NCBI GenBank assembly: GCA_050084515.1
Contig: CM114272.1
Location: forward strand, 31,744,001 to 31,808,000
Length of the DNA stretch: 64,000 bases
DNA from: Blasia pusilla
Lineage: Eukaryota > Marchantiophyta > Marchantiopsida > Blasiales
Direction: 5' to 3'
Shown: piece by piece, positions 20,511-38,201 of the stretch
How the letters are laid out: each line of letters starts with the position of its first letter
How positions within the stretch are numbered: the first letter of the stretch is position 1
Made by a program: the position numbers and the translations under genes
Notes under the pieces: generated by a model
Databases searched by the model: none
Seen by the model: the letters and a program-made list of their open reading frames with translations, nothing else
Told to the model about the DNA's origin: nothing

Positions 20511-22199
20511 CACGAGTTTTGCAGTCATATAGCAGGCATAGCATGCATGGTCCTCGTCCATCCATAATCCAAATCAAACCCGTATCTCCATGAACTCTAT
20601 TTTAGTTTAGGGTATTTTGTTAAGATTAGGAATATGGAGAAATTGTCATTTTCTTAGAACCAAGTACTACATACTATACCAAGTATAGTATATCTCAATA
20701 ACCAAGTACCAATGTTAAATAAAAGATTCCCCACTTTTTTAGAATTTTTGAGAAAGAAAAATACATGGATTTTCTACACCCTAAAATCTAACATCAAATA
20801 TTCATACTTATCTAGTAAATATTCATAAAAATTCCTATTTATAAATCATAATTATCATAAGTAAAACCTTTGCTTAAAAAAAGAGATAACCAAATTCAGT
20901 ATTCACGCGGATATCAACCCAAATGCATGACCAAGTGTCCTCACCTCGAATATGTGCAAGTTCTCAATTGCCTTCGAACCGGCCCTCGTATCGCAACTCA
21001 CGGAACCCTTGCCCGATTCCAAAGAATCCCGAACAGCACCCAGGTCTGCGCCACGACACTGGTTCTGAGAGTTTGCAGAAATGAAGGACGATCTAGAACT
21101 TTTTTAAGCTTGGAATGTTGACATTGAAAGCGTAGACCAGACCAGCGCGCGGAGGTACAGAAACTCAAAAAAAACCCTGCAAGGTCTGGTTACAATTATG
21201 AGAAGACTGAGAGATCTCGGTAATGTCTTCACCTCGAGCCCCCGAGCTGAGTATAGTGGTTTTAAGTCACACTTTGGTTGCATGAAGCAAAGTAGTGACG
21301 GAGAACTCTCTAAAATTCGAGACGTCACACTCTAACACGAATTTTGTCCTGAAATAAGCAATCAAGTACGCTGAGAGGGAGGAGCGGATCCTCTTAGATT
21401 AGAGTGTCGGGGTCGACCAACGGAGACGTTTCCGAATGGAGGCGATTGACACTGAACGCTTCATTTATGCCTTGCGATTCGCACATGTATCATCGAGCTC
21501 TCGCTGCCATTCAGTAAGCGCCTAAACACATCAGGTTTGGTACTGAAACCTGGCTACACCTTCCAACATGCTGGGTGCAAGCCGGATAACGTCTATGTCC
21601 ATATCACATCAAAATCGCGGATGTCAATGATCTGAGAAATGATTACTACCTAGAAATTACAATCCGGAGGTAGCCGGTGCCTTCACCGTCGTTCCAAAGG
21701 TGAATATTCCTATCTCCGTAATAAATACTACGCAGAGAAATCAAAGCCCGACGTACCTTGTTGATTCCAGATATGACAACGTACCGTACAAAGCACTCGA
21801 GAAAGTTGAGTCGAAGAAGATCGCTTGGAATCCATGTCTGGACTACTTGGACTGCTGTCTGTTGATCTGTAGATTGGGTAGGTAGAAGTCAGTAGAAAAC
21901 AACTCCGCGGCTGCCATGGGGTGACTATTCCTACGGTACAGGACACGGAGCTTGTACACCTTACTCTTGCACCTCACTTTCTTCAGTAGGAGAAGACCGT
22001 GACAACGTCAGGCTAATATAAAGCACAATAGAACAGAGGAGGACCATAAACACCAACAAGCGAACTTCAATGTTCAATGGTCAATGGGGGTGGAAACAGA
22101 GGCCAAAGGGGGCGACAGAGTGGATGCTTCAGCGTACCGTAACGTTCTGTATCAGGAAACTATAGGACGACAGGAGAGTGAAGAGAATTGCAACAACCA
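20511..22199. other. Intergenic stretch before the peroxidase array
   Basis: It is AT-rich to about 20,870, then of balanced composition. Small frames on both strands (for example 20,870-21,121 and 21,104-21,328) have no domain, and I see no gene. Confidence 0.35.
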
Positions 22200-25100
22200 T
22201 TGGGGAGGTGACGATCTATTCTCTGTCTAAATCTTTCTCTCATCCACCCGCAGACGAAATCTAGATCTCAAGCGCTAGCTAAACGCACTACTACACACAA
22301 CTGGCGTTGACCCGCATCTCGCATGCTGGCACCTCCAAACTCAAGTTTAGAACTAGAGCCACAGTGAACAGAAGACAGGTACGTACCGGTGGGTCCAACA
22401 GCGCTTGACCCAGGCCGGGATTCGACTTCCTTTCAGCATCTAACACGCGCGCCGGCGTGACCGGTTTAAAGATCTGGCCAAAACGCGTGCCCTGTCTATG
22501 AGCAGATCTGTGTGATAGGAACGGACGAAAACAGTATAATATTCATATTCCGACACCAATTTTAAATCGCCGAGTAGACAAAATCCGATGCTAGCGCTGC
22601 CAGCTATTTCTAGGGATTAATTAGAAATCGGGTGAGCATGATTACATCATGCTCATATCAACAGTGCTAACGTTGTCTTTGGTTTTTCAGGAATGAGTGT
22701 AACTCGATCTACTCGTTGTTCTGTACGTCTTGTGCGCTCACTCCCGTACAAGCTTTTTATCGTCTTCACATATCACTACATGTACGCATAGATTATTAAA
22801 CTTGAAACCTCATTTCTGTGGAGCCAGATCTCAAGAGTCTAAACATCTTAATGTTAGCTTTGGTATTCAAGCATATCCAACTAGCAGGAACAGATTCCAT
22901 TTAGCAGATTGTGGTACCGGCTCACGGAGGATTTAGATAGTCGTCCCGCCGGAGTGCTGGCTTCGATGAGTCGACAACGAATCGCCAGTTAGCGTTACGT
23001 AAGCATATTGCGTTTGAAGTCAATTCATTCCACATGTGTACGATCTACTGTGTCTGAGGTCAATTGGAGTGATCCCGCCGCGACCGAGTGGCGCGTTCAC
23101 AGCTCGTGATCAATCAGCAAACTAAGGATGGTTTCGGTCAAGCTGTATGTTTGAAACTGTTCACGTGTCATTCACGATAGATGAACTGCGACGTTTAATC
23201 CAGTGCTACTTCTTATTACCACGCTTTTAGTTTAGTTTATATGCATCAATCTCCAGGGAAAATTCAATCTGAATCTGTCCTCGCTGGCCCATGTCTCTAT
23301 GAGTGAAGAGACATCACGAAGCATGCGTATATATTCTTGCCAGCTAGTTGGAGCTCTTACTGCGGGGCCGAACAATGGCGTTCGTGTTCATTCGAGTATG
23401 CCGATGTTTGTACGAAGGAGACAAAAAATTCACCTATTCGAGTCGGTTAGTTTTGCTAAGTCTTCCAGACAGTTAGGCCAACAGACACGAGCGTGTCTGT
23501 AGCATAGTTGCGTGCACAATGTCAACTCGGCTGGCTCCCACGGCGTGTTAGTCCCGTATATTAGCTAATTTTGAGCAACCAGTACATGAGGGAGTTCAAT
23601 TCTCCAATTCAGACCGTGGAGAATCTAAAATCACGAGTCAGAATCACGCAATGTAAAAGGCGGATACTGGGTCTTCTCGATCAAAGTCTTCACCGCCCTC
23701 AAATCAGTGAAGAAGACCAAAGATTCGGAAAAGGCATCCAGAGGTGGATTTAAGTGGTGTTAGTTCACGAACTAAAGGAAACATCGACCACTGTACAGCC
23801 CTTCACATTCAAACACTCTGGCGATTCGGTTGATTCCGATTTCTCATTCTCAAAGAAAAGAAAATGCTAAGGATGTACATATTCGCCGTCGACTCTACTT
23901 CGAACATCTTCTCTCTTGCGCTAGATGATAACTCAGATTCCGATTTTTGGGGAATTTATAATTACTACACTATCCATATGCAGTCTCCCATGGTTCCAAA
24001 CTAGGAGCTCCTTCCTTACTCCCGTCTTCTTCGACATAGCTTCCGTTCAAGATTCGGAAAAGGCATATCTAAGTACGCGCACTAAGGCTACCATTAGCTG
24101 CGTACCTTCCAGCTCTTTGATTGATCCGGACCTCGAGATACGTACGATTGGAGTGGTGAGTTCACTGGTGTACGCCCGTTCGCTTTCGAATTATCGATTT
24201 GGCTTTTCATACCAGAATCTCAGGGTCGGGCTTTTAGTTTCTGCTGTTGCGGAAGCGACAACTATACTCACCACTGTGAACTCTCTATGATCACGGTAAT
24301 CATTGTCACCAGTTTTACGTAACTACGTACCACCTACACCAGTTAGCTCGGTAACGCGGCGGTTGGTACCGGAAATGAATTGGTGTACGGGCGCGTAAGT
24401 TCCGCAACCATCTCATGATGAGAGGAGGTATCCAAGTGGGCGTATGGTACCCACCAGCACCCCTTGATGTACACAGGAAGTCATTTTTCGAGGAATGACC
24501 GCCCTTGCTTCATTGGATTGTAGCTGGGAGTCGCAGGCATAGCTACAGATATCGGGTACACTTGGCACAAAGATGGCTGAAGTGAACGAATATTCACAGT
24601 GCAAGAGTTACTTGTATCGGAACATGAAATGACAACACCCACGTTGAAGACCTCCGTTACTCTTCAAACACCAACCGAGTCATATGTACAGTTATATCCC
24701 CCATGCGGACGGATCCAGCGTTCTACCTCTCCGCATGTGTTCTCTCCGATCAACGCTGAGGAGTACATAAAGATGTTTGATCTCACATGGACTACGCGGA
24801 TGATGAGGTTGGTTTAAGTCCCTTCTCCATAAAAAGAAATTCTCCCAAATCACTAATATTCCATTCACAAATATCAGTTTTACCATCTTGAATGAATTGT
24901 TTCAAGAGTTAAATTTCGTGTTTTACGAGAGATCTCGCCAGAGTTCGACGGTTCTATGCTTAGATACTTTTCTTTCTTCCATTGAGTTACATTCTGTTTT
25001 AAATGAATCCATGCGATTTGCATACCGTCAACGGCCTCTAGGTTGCATAGAAAAGTCCACGAAGAGACTTCATGAGCCACATTGGAGTAAGCAACCGCAC

Positions 25101-25478
25101 CCTGCATCTTTTATGCTAGCTAGTCACCTCCACGAAATTTATAATATTTTAGGACCAATATCCATGTGGGTATAGAAAGGGTGTCATTCTGATGGGTGAA
25201 GATGAGAAATACATACGGGCAACATCACCCGAAATATCGGAAGTTCTATCCACAATCCTGCGAGCGAATTTCAAACCAAAATGTCGATATTACAGATGTG
25301 CGATGAATACCGAAGATACTAGTGAGGTATGCATTTGTAGAACAGCTAGATGTTGAACTCCAAAGGTCTTCATCCATTGGTTGATATCTTCTTTCACTTG
25401 GTACGGTTGAAAGAGCCGAGGACGTCTTTGTTCAGGTATCATTACCGGATGAAGGGATGAGAATCCACAGCTAAGTTA

Positions 25479-25580
25479 CATTTCGGAAGTACATGAATGC
25501 AAAGGAATCATATTTCGGAAGTATGAATGCAAACGAATCATATTTCGGAAGTATGAATGCAAACGAATCATATTTCGGAG
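25479..25580. repeat. 30-bp tandem repeat, about 3.3 copies
   Basis: The unit catatttcggaagtatgaat plus gcaaacgaat (period 30 bp) is repeated from 25,508 to 25,580. A leading variant copy with a 2-bp insertion starts at 25,479. It lies about 650 bp upstream of the peroxidase 1 TATA box. It is absent at the equivalent place upstream of peroxidase 2 as far as I can see. Confidence 0.75.
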
Positions 25581-26019
25581 GAATTCTTCGTGCTAGTAAT
25601 TGACTTGAGTCGATTACTATCGATAGGTTCCACTATGACTCAACCCGACTGTTCAATTCATGATTAAAAACTTGGAAATTGTACTATAAGCAAGTCCTAA
25701 GCTGCAAGTTTAAAGGCAATTCGATTTTTCACGTTCTTCAACAAATACAAAAAAGCTCTACGTGAAATAAGCAAGAAATTGGTACAATATATTGTACAGC
25801 TGCAGATATTTGAGATAGCTAGTCAGCTTACTTGATAGTGATTGCTAGAAGAGCCTTCTACATATCTCTGGAAGAAAAGCAATGAAATTAAGACCCGCTA
25901 TTCCATAGAACCTACCATGGCCTTTATGCATAGTACATTTCTTTCCACTCTACAATTGACCAGCGGCAGGGGAGGATAAATTGGTCGAGGTCACCATGGT
26001 CCTAGTGCGTCCTCCCATG

Positions 26020-26216
26020 CCAGCCATACTTGTTGCTGGCTGTGCGACCAATAATAGGTGAGGCTCTCAAGTGAGCACATTCTCACGAAGTACATCGATT
26101 GCGGAGCCAGGACGATTGACTTTGACCTCGCACGGTACGGCCAGAAGATACAGTACCTTCGAGGGTGCCCTAAATGCAAAGAGGTGCAACCTTGCCCCTC
26201 AGACTCTCTATATAAA
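26020..26216 (+). promoter_or_regulatory. Peroxidase 1 core promoter
   Basis: A TATA box tatataaa at 26,209-26,216 lies about 211 bp before the ATG, in the context ctctctatataaac shared exactly with peroxidase 2. Upstream, gccagc (26,020-26,025) and gctggc (26,035-26,040) form a short inverted repeat, with gtgagcacattc nearby. Both are conserved in the second gene's promoter. The transcription start is inferred at about 26,240. Confidence 0.6.
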
Positions 26217-26426
26217 CTGTCACTTTCCGGATGAAGGTCATCCTGTCTGTCTTCTCAAGTTAATCTTGAGACGAGTGGACTTGAAGTGCAATTCCTTCTC
26301 AGCTTTCACAGTTCTCCATCAGCATCAACACATCTACATAGATTTCTTCTCACTCGATCCAATCTCTTCTGAACTCTCCATCAATATATATCTAGATTTC
26401 TTCTGCTTTAGGATAGGGGGAAGATC

Positions 26427-28398
<1,972 letters not shown>

Positions 28399-28790
28399 TC
28401 CATCAGATGGTCAGTGCCAAAATTATTATTGTGAGGGACACTCCTCATAGCATACAAAAATTTCTTAGGCGAGAAAGAGTTTGGTATAGCATAGGCCCTC
28501 AGTCAGTTTTTTTGGGTTCGATTTCATCGAAAGATTTCTGTAGCCGTCTACTTATTACCATAGTGTCTGAATTCTTATACTGCACGAACTAGGAGCTTAA
28601 TGCCCCCAGATTCATTAGAAATCTTAAATTGACTTGCAGAAACCCTCTGAGTCTTTAGTCTTGAATCATAGTCAGTAACAGTCAAATTTATATGATGGTC
28701 TTCAGCTCGAAGCCAGCAAAATGTCTGGTGTTGAGAGTATACATTGTCACCAAAATTGTGAGGGCATTTCCCCAGGTGATACAACATTCT

Positions 28791-30739
28791 TTAAAGCTTA
28801 AATAGCGAAAGAAAAAAGGTAATTAGATCACGCAATTGAAGTTATTCAACGGAAGCATAGACTTATCCCAATATTTCTATATTTTACAATGTCTTCCACG
28901 ATCCCTCCCAATATTTACTTGGGATTGGGATATCAGTCAATGAGATAGTCGATGTCTCTCCCTACAATTTTTTCCATTTTTGCAATCGTTTGGTAAGATT
29001 TCTACAAAGAAATCGTTGCGATGCTCTCGCAGCTCACTGATGTGAACATGTAATACTAAATGCTAGACTGCTAGTTTTGGACATGTGATCGATTTGGATC
29101 ATTTTCTCTTAGAAAGTATATGACATATGGTTAGTTGATGTGCTAGCTCTGGTGGATCCGAGAGACGGTAGCTGATGCACGTGTCTCAAAAGGAGTAGAG
29201 TGGTGTCTGGGTTGTCCATTTGGTAGCTCCCGTAGATCCGAGAGGCGTCGCTGGTGTAAAACGAGGTCCTCACTCTCTCACGACAATACTTACAGTTGCT
29301 CTCAACGAAGGAGCGCCTCTCCACTACAGATATTTATTAGAAGAGTGCTACAGAGAAAGAAAAGATGTGTCTCAATCACGACAGTTATTGAGTGATATCG
29401 TGAGAGTGATACTCGTTCTATTTTCTATTTGACTGATACTTAACCTGTGACAGACGCACATGAAATGACTCCTAAAACGAACGATCTTCTTTCTAACATA
29501 ACTGATCTCCATATGTCTCCAAACGAATCGCCGAAGAAGTGTGATTATCCTTTCCACGGGAAGCACCCAACGTGCGACTTTGAGTGACTAATTGCGTTGC
29601 TTGAACTTGGCTGTGATGACTGAGAGTGGAAGGCTGGTTAATAATGCTGAGTGATATGAGGTCAGATTGTAGATACGAATTGGGGAGAAAGGAGGTGGTT
29701 ACCCGTGGAAATTTGGTGGCTTGACTGGAAATCACTACATCGTGAAATCAGTCCCAGTCTATTGATTAAAAGATTCCAATTCCAAATTCCATTTGTAGTG
29801 TTTTTGGCTACATGACATCTGGAAGACATAGAGATATCTTGTATGGACGCCCAAACTCGCGAGGGTTTACGATATCATTTTAGGCAAAGCCTTAAAACAA
29901 CTTTCTCGATGAGAATGAAGCTCAAAGCGCGCTAGTCCAAGCATATCGGAAGAGCAAGTGGTACGTTTTGAAGTGGCCTTGAAAGAGTCTGTTCAGCTCA
30001 ATCAAAGTGCAGACGGCTGTAGTCTTACCTAGCTCATAGCATGGCGAGCGACAAGTATTAAGGAGGTTTGAGAGGCTGCGATGCCTGGGAAAAGCTTAAA
30101 GTCCTGCGATTGGCTATTATTCTCCACTAATCTACTCGATTCAACGACGAGATATCTCGCAACCCCAGGAAAATTAAATGATTAATGATTCGTCAGTAAC
30201 TGTATTCGCCTATCAATTTTAAAAGTCTTTTACTATTCGGTAACCACATTCACTCACACGGATATCAATGACAGTTATGGAAGAGTTATGCCAGGTTCGG
30301 GCTGCAGGTGGTCCCCAAAACTCCACTTACCTTCTTCCGTTCACACTCAGCATAGTCACTCGCCTCCGAGCCTTCCAAGAATAGCGAGCACTAAGAAATT
30401 TGGGTAAGATCTTCAACTCAATCTCACGGCCCTTGAGTACACTCCTTATAAAGTCATGGGGTGGTTCCACGAAGAAAATGGATGACGGGTCTCTGTCCAC
30501 AACTGGGGGTGTTGATGACTCTATCGTATTCGCTCCAATTTGTCTGGTTTGGTGTGAAGGCTCTGTGACATTTATGATGGGGTGTTCGTATCATGTGGTT
30601 ATTTAATGTTCTTTTCTCTGATACAGACCGTGAATTGCTACGCTTAAGCATCTGAGCGTAAGAGTGTACGCTGAAGTTCTCGACCTTAGAAAATCAGAAA
30701 CGAAAGTGAAAAGGATTACTACAGCCATGATTTACGATA
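28791..30739. other. Intergenic between peroxidases 1 and 2
   Basis: No gene is supported. Near 29,150-29,260 the phrase gatccgagagacggtagctg recurs as gatccgagaggcgtcgctg, a weak local duplication. Small frames on both strands show no domain. Confidence 0.35.
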
Positions 30740-33154
30740 TGGCAGTACAGATCTATATACAGGTCTTTGTCTAGCTCAAGCAGTCTCTGATTGAGCCTCA
30801 GATGAGTATAGACCTCAAGCGCTACTTAAACTCACTTCTATTCTCAAATTCCGTTGACGTTTGTACTGGCGGTTACGCATGAGCTGGTACGGTGAGATTG
30901 CAACTCAGGTCTAGAACTATAGCAGTGGCCAGACGACAGCTACGTACCGGAGTGTCTAACAGTGCTGTCGCTGTGGCTTGCACTTGCTTTCAAGATCTGA
31001 ACCGCAAGAATTGGCCCGCATGACCGCTCCCGGTCTGCCCAAGACGCGTGCCCGGTCTATGGGCAGATCTAGACAATGGGCGAAAGGAATAGATCATGCC
31101 TTCCCCCACAGTTTAATATTCGAATTCCGACATCCATTATTTTAACATCGCCAAATTGACAGAATCCTATGCCAGCGCTAGCTGCGATAAGTTTCCATGG
31201 ATAGAAAAAAATCATGCGCAGATTAGCTAGAAATGTGGAGCGTATGATTATTCATGGTCAGCAGGGCGAACGTTTTCTTAGGTATGACGAATGGCTCGGA
31301 CTTGATCTCGTCTTAGTTGTGCACGCTTTGTCATGATCATCTAGTTTCTCTGTCGACTTTCATATAAGTACACGCACACATAAATTAGAGCTGGAACTTC
31401 ATTTCTTCGAATAGAGATGAGTGATAATGTGGATATGATGCATAATTGAGCAGTAAGAACAGATTCTGATTATGGAGGATGTAGATAGAGCCCGCTTACA
31501 TGAGTATACAACGAATGGCCAGCTTAAGGTAGCGTTCCGCGAGCACTCTGTGTATGTACGAAGTCAATTCATGGCACATTCGTACGAACGAGTCTGCCTG
31601 GGGTCAATTGGAGTCATCTCTATGTGGGAATGTAACACGGCCATGATCAGCAAAAATTTCTCGTTCGTTTCATTACTCCACTTTAAATTTAGATGCATTT
31701 CGAACATAGGTCTTCAGTGAAAATTTAATCTGTAAGTCCATGAATGAAGGCTCATCCAAAAAGCATGCCTGAAGATTCTTATTCTTACTTGTACAACTGT
31801 GCGTTGGAACAGTGGCGCTCATGATCATTTTAGTGTGCCAAAAGTTTTTACGAAGGAGACAAAAGTTCCACTGCTTCGAAGCAGTTATAGCTTCGTTATG
31901 CCTCCAAGCAGTTGGCCAAATAGAAACCAGCACGACTGCACCCTAGTTGCGTGCACAAGGTCAATTAGGCCAGCACGTCTGCTTTCGAACATATTTACTC
32001 GCTGGAATCAAACCTTCACAAGTCAATGGGTCAACAGGCATGCGTTGTTTGTCTCCAGACTGTGAAGACTAAAAAACTACACATAACAAGATGTGAAGCT
32101 GGGATACTGTGCTGCACCACCAAAGTCTTCGCTGCCCTTTAATTAGATAACTTTCAAAGAAGAAGCTATGAATCAGAAATGTTTTCAGAATCAGCCAAGA
32201 ACATTGCAGATTAGAACGGCCATCATAAGGTGGATCTAAGTGCTGATCCCGAGTTCACGAACCTCGGGAAAAGCCCACCACCATGCACTCTGCATACTCT
32301 CTAAGTGGATTGGATCGATTCCGATTTCTCATTCTCCCAATAAAAAAAAATCTGAAGTAACAATTGTTGTACTCTCTGTCTACTCAATTTCGAACATATT
32401 CTCATTTGCCCTAGATAACAGCTCACATTTCAATGATTTGCGAATGTATACCTACCACACTATCCAGTATTGAATCTACATGCTTTCAAACTACGAGATC
32501 TTCAGTCCCGGCCTTTTCTACACAGCTTCCGTTCCAGATTCGAAAGAGTCATATCCAAGTGCGCACGAGGCAATACCTCGTATGTATTCTACGGCCAACT
32601 GGGGCTACATGTACGAGTATGAGTTGGGAAAATTCAGTATTTCGACGTACGAATTCAGCGGACATGGCGGATGGTAGTGGCTTTGAATTATGCATCTGGC
32701 TATTCATATGATATATTCTTTGCGCCATTTGATTTAGCTATTCCTGGCACAAAGTAAGCTCTTGAGATTAGGTTTTAGTTTTCATCCACATTGCAGTTGT
32801 GATGATGAAACCGATAGCTATTTCCAGAGGAAAAAAATAGCTGTTTCCCAGTTAAGAATTTAATGTGGCAGAATTGACCACCACGGAGTACAGTACCTTT
32901 ACTATAAATAATAACGGTTGTACAGCTCCACGAAACTACGCATAATCAATGAAGTGGGTATTCCAGGACAGGACTTCCTTGCGCACGCTCCGATAGCATC
33001 TCATCATCAAATGAAGCAGCAAAATGGGAGAAAAGATTTTAATGAAACTCGGATGGCACCTGCCATCACTCCTTCACGCACGCTGCAAGTGTAATTTTCC
33101 AACTATGATCCCTGTCTTCATTGGATTGTAGCCAGGAGTCATTGCTATGGCTAC

Positions 33155-33220
33155 AGATATGCCTACTGTACCGGGTACACTTGGCGCAGATATGCCTACT
33201 GTATCGAGTACACTTGGCGC
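33155..33220. repeat. 33-bp tandem duplication upstream of peroxidase 2
   Basis: Two copies of agatatgcctactgta plus ..gtacacttggcgc (33,155-33,187 and 33,188-33,220) differ at two or three bases. The homologous place upstream of peroxidase 1 (about 24,544-24,570, agatatcgggtacacttggc) has a single shorter version, so the expansion came after the gene duplication. Confidence 0.7.
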
Positions 33221-33821
33221 AAAGACTTCAAAAGTCAACGAATAGGGTATGCATGTGTCTCTTACTATGAGATACCAAACTCGTTTTTTAAAACACATGT
33301 CCAAGATCTCCATTACAAACCGACTAAAGTGCACAGTTTTTACATCATACTCTCGGGGTAGCAAAATGTCCACTCAGCAATGATCGAACCCGAACTGCAC
33401 GAAAAGACGTCCGGTGTCACATGGAAGTGGCGATGTCACAGAAGGGTTTTCGATCAAGAAATTAGCAAACAGGATGGGAAATTAAGAACTTTCGAGATGC
33501 AATGAATACTACTACTGCAGCGATTGGCAGGAATTAGCTTTTTAACTCGCTGATACATACCATATCCACGAGGATTTAACTTTTACATTGGGAAGTAGAA
33601 ATGATCTCGGAGGAACTCTCGAACCAAAGTCATGAAATTAACTCGTAATGTCAACCCAGGTTAACTAATGATCGAACTCACAGTAGATGGTAAGGAATTG
33701 CATAATGCATTCCTTGCCATTTTCCAATCTGCTTTTTTCCAGAAATTACAGCCTTACGAAAAAAGGATCAGCAGAGAAAAAAGTTCTACTCACTCTAACC
33801 TCAATGCAAAACTCCCCTCCG

Positions 33822-34034
33822 AGCCAGCCTTGTAGCTGGCTGTAAAACGTGGGCGTGGCTCTTGCGTGAGCACATTCGCAGGAATCTCATGAATTGCCAA
33901 GCCTGGATGAGTGACCCTGACCTGGCACAGGACGATCGGGTGCCTGAAGATACGGTTCCCACTTCGAAGTCAATTGCTGCATTGAAGAAGGCACAACAGT
34001 GGTGCAACGATGCTACTCGGACTCTCTATATAAA
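33822..34034 (+). promoter_or_regulatory. Peroxidase 2 core promoter
   Basis: The TATA box tatataaa is at 34,027-34,034, 223 bp before the ATG. Upstream, agccagc (33,822-33,828) and gctggct (33,835-33,841) form a perfect 7-bp inverted repeat, the counterpart of the one at 26,020. The motif gtgagcacattc is kept in both promoters. Conservation of these blocks in otherwise diverged flanks suggests binding sites, which is inference. Confidence 0.6.
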
Positions 34035-34256
34035 CAAGGCTTGCCAATGGAGCTCATCCCCCGTCCAGTGTCTCAACCTTGCCTTGAGACTCGTGGACTT
34101 GGAAGTGCAATCCTTAATCAGCTTTCATAACTCTGCGTCAAGATATCGTATCTAGATAGATTCCTACTGCTCTATCACTTCCCTTCTCGAATTTCACAAC
34201 TTTCCATCAACATCTTTATATCTAGGTTTCTTCTGCTACAGTATAGGAGGAGGATC

Positions 34257-36228
<1,972 letters not shown>

Positions 36229-36640
36229 TCGATCACGTGATCAACGCAAAATTTATTCTGAAGGAGAATCCTCATTAACTCACAGGAATTTCTTAGGCGA
36301 GAAAGAGTTCAATGTAGTGCAGTGTAGGTCAATTTTTTGATTTCGATTTCACCGAAGGACTTCTGTAGCCTTCAACTAATCACGATAGTGTCTGAATGTT
36401 CATACTTCACGCAGTGGGAGCTTAATGCTTCCCAATTAATTAGAAATCTTGGGTTTACTTGCAGAAACCCTCATCAATCGAAGCTCATTAGATCAGAATA
36501 GCAGTCGGTAACAAAAAGTAAATATAGATCGTGGCCATGAGCCCGAGGCCACCGATGAGAGACTATAGATTCTCACCAAAAATTTTGGGGAGCCTCCCCT
36601 GGTGACACAACATTCTTTATAGCTTAAATAACCCAAAGAC

Positions 36641-37063
36641 AAGCTCTTTAGATCAGATAGATTACGCCAGTAATCGATGGAAAAAAAAACTTGCGATTAT
36701 TCGGAGTTTGTGTAATGTCTTCAATGACTCTTCCCGCCCTCTTTTTGGGTTGGGATAATGTGATGATCGATATTCCTCCATACTATCTTTTTCATTCATG
36801 TTTATCGAATTCTTGTGTGGTTTCTCTCCTTTCCATCCACTTTTGCAACGTTGGTGCAACCACTTAACCAGGTTCCATTCGAAGAAATCGTTTCTCTGCA
36901 CGTGAACCAAGCCGGTTCAATCACAAAGGGGAGTAGGAATCCCTACAACAATTTTACGTAGTCGGAACTCCTGCATAAAATTTCCTACATAGGAAGAGTT
37001 TGGGTGTGAGCAAGTGAGTTATTAGTCCGGGTCCGTATGAATATAAAGTGAGAGCTATCAACC
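36641..37063. other. Intergenic, no gene seen
   Basis: This stretch follows the peroxidase 2 3' region. The 82-aa minus frame at 36,662-36,910 has no recognisable domain. Confidence 0.3.
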
Positions 37064-37430
37064 TGTGTCCGTAGAATTGACACATCCGCAGCCGAAGCGA
37101 TCTAGCAAAACCCACTACCTACAACCAGTTGGCAAGGTTTTTGCGAGCGAAGGACCAGTATGATAGACTCTGTGCTTCTTTCAGGTGTCGGAGTTCATGA
37201 ACTTTTCTTAACTGGTTTGATGGTGAGTGCTGAGAGTTCAGGTACTTTTGTAGAAGCGGATTCTGATCTTTGCAAGAATCTACCAAATCCGTCCGCGCGA
37301 TTGATGTATTATTCCCTGACTGAAGATTTGGAGTTGCATGGTCAAGATGGGATGGACTGGTGTGCTGATGGGCCATAGCGGGCAGATCGCAAAGGAGTGA
37401 AACGCTGTGTGGAGGCAGGCGATCAGGTAA
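37064..37430 (+). pseudogene. Truncated peroxidase relic
   Basis: The DNA at 37,064-37,188 matches the second half of peroxidase exon 3. It keeps gtccgtagaattg (cf. the GRRDG codons), gcagccgaagcga, ccagttggcaagg and gcgagcgaaggac, then ctttcaggtgt at the exon 3 donor. After about 130 bp, 37,327-37,430 matches the last part of exon 4 (gcatggtcaagatgggatgg ... gggcagatcgcaaagga ... aacgctgtg). The frame is lost, the proximal-histidine segment and exons 1 and 2 are missing, and intron 3 is reduced to a remnant. It cannot encode an enzyme. It shows the array once had at least a fourth member; its wording is closer to peroxidase 3 in places (ttggcaag, cttctttcaggtgt). Confidence 0.75.
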
Positions 37431-37619
37431 TCGACGAACTCGATAACTAATAGCTACCTACAGTAGTGTTACCTCCGGTAACGTTTGTGGGAAAAGAGCT
37501 CACAAAAGTAAATCTTTGTTCTCTGTTCCTGATTACTTTGATTGGAGATATACATGTGGTAATGTGTGATCTCTTACATCGTTAGCGCTAAGGAACCTGA
37601 CGCTTCTAGAATCCATCCG

Positions 37620-37862
37620 TTAGTTCAACGGATGATGCTGGGCTGACGAACATGGCTCTCGGAGTGATTCTCCCAGGGACTCGTTGTAGTCATTCTTAAG
37701 TAGTTCCACCGGGTCAGACATCCATTCATCAATACACAATTGCAATTCACTCTCAGAATTAGATCGAGAGATTTCACAGAAGACTTCCAATTTCTGGGCT
37801 CCGTGTTGAGATGTATCACCGAAAATATACAATTCAGAGTCTATTACTTTGGGATCGATCAC
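37620..37862 (-). CDS. Hypothetical 80-aa ORF, weak
   Basis: This is an acidic frame (CEISRSNSESELQL, EWMSDPVELLKND) with coding-like composition but no family I recognise. It lies between the peroxidase relic and the 3' side of the non-LTR element. It may be a fragment of an inserted sequence. Confidence 0.2.
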   Translation of the reverse strand: MIDPKVIDSELYIFGDTSQHGAQKLEVFCEISRSNSESELQLCIDEWMSDPVELLKNDYNESLGESLREPCSSAQHHPLN

Positions 37863-38201
37863 ACACCCAAACCAAAACCAGAATCACAAATGTGGATCCT
37901 CTAATGGGGAACTCACGGAAATCCTTCACGTTTCGGTTTCAGTGTCCACCAATGCTCATGGAGTCTCTCTCGGTCTCACTTCCGCCAGGCCCACATCTCC
38001 CTATTCTACTCTAGAAATACAAGCACAATTATGACAAGATTCCGCCACAAAGAAACGGACTTAACCTAAACCCTAAATATATCCAATTTATTATAAAATA
38101 AATTTCAAAACAAAAGACAAAAAATAATAATAATATCTCAAAAAATGCATAAAAGAATGCAAAAAGAAAATGGTAACAAGCCAATGCAAACACCGGCTCA
38201 A

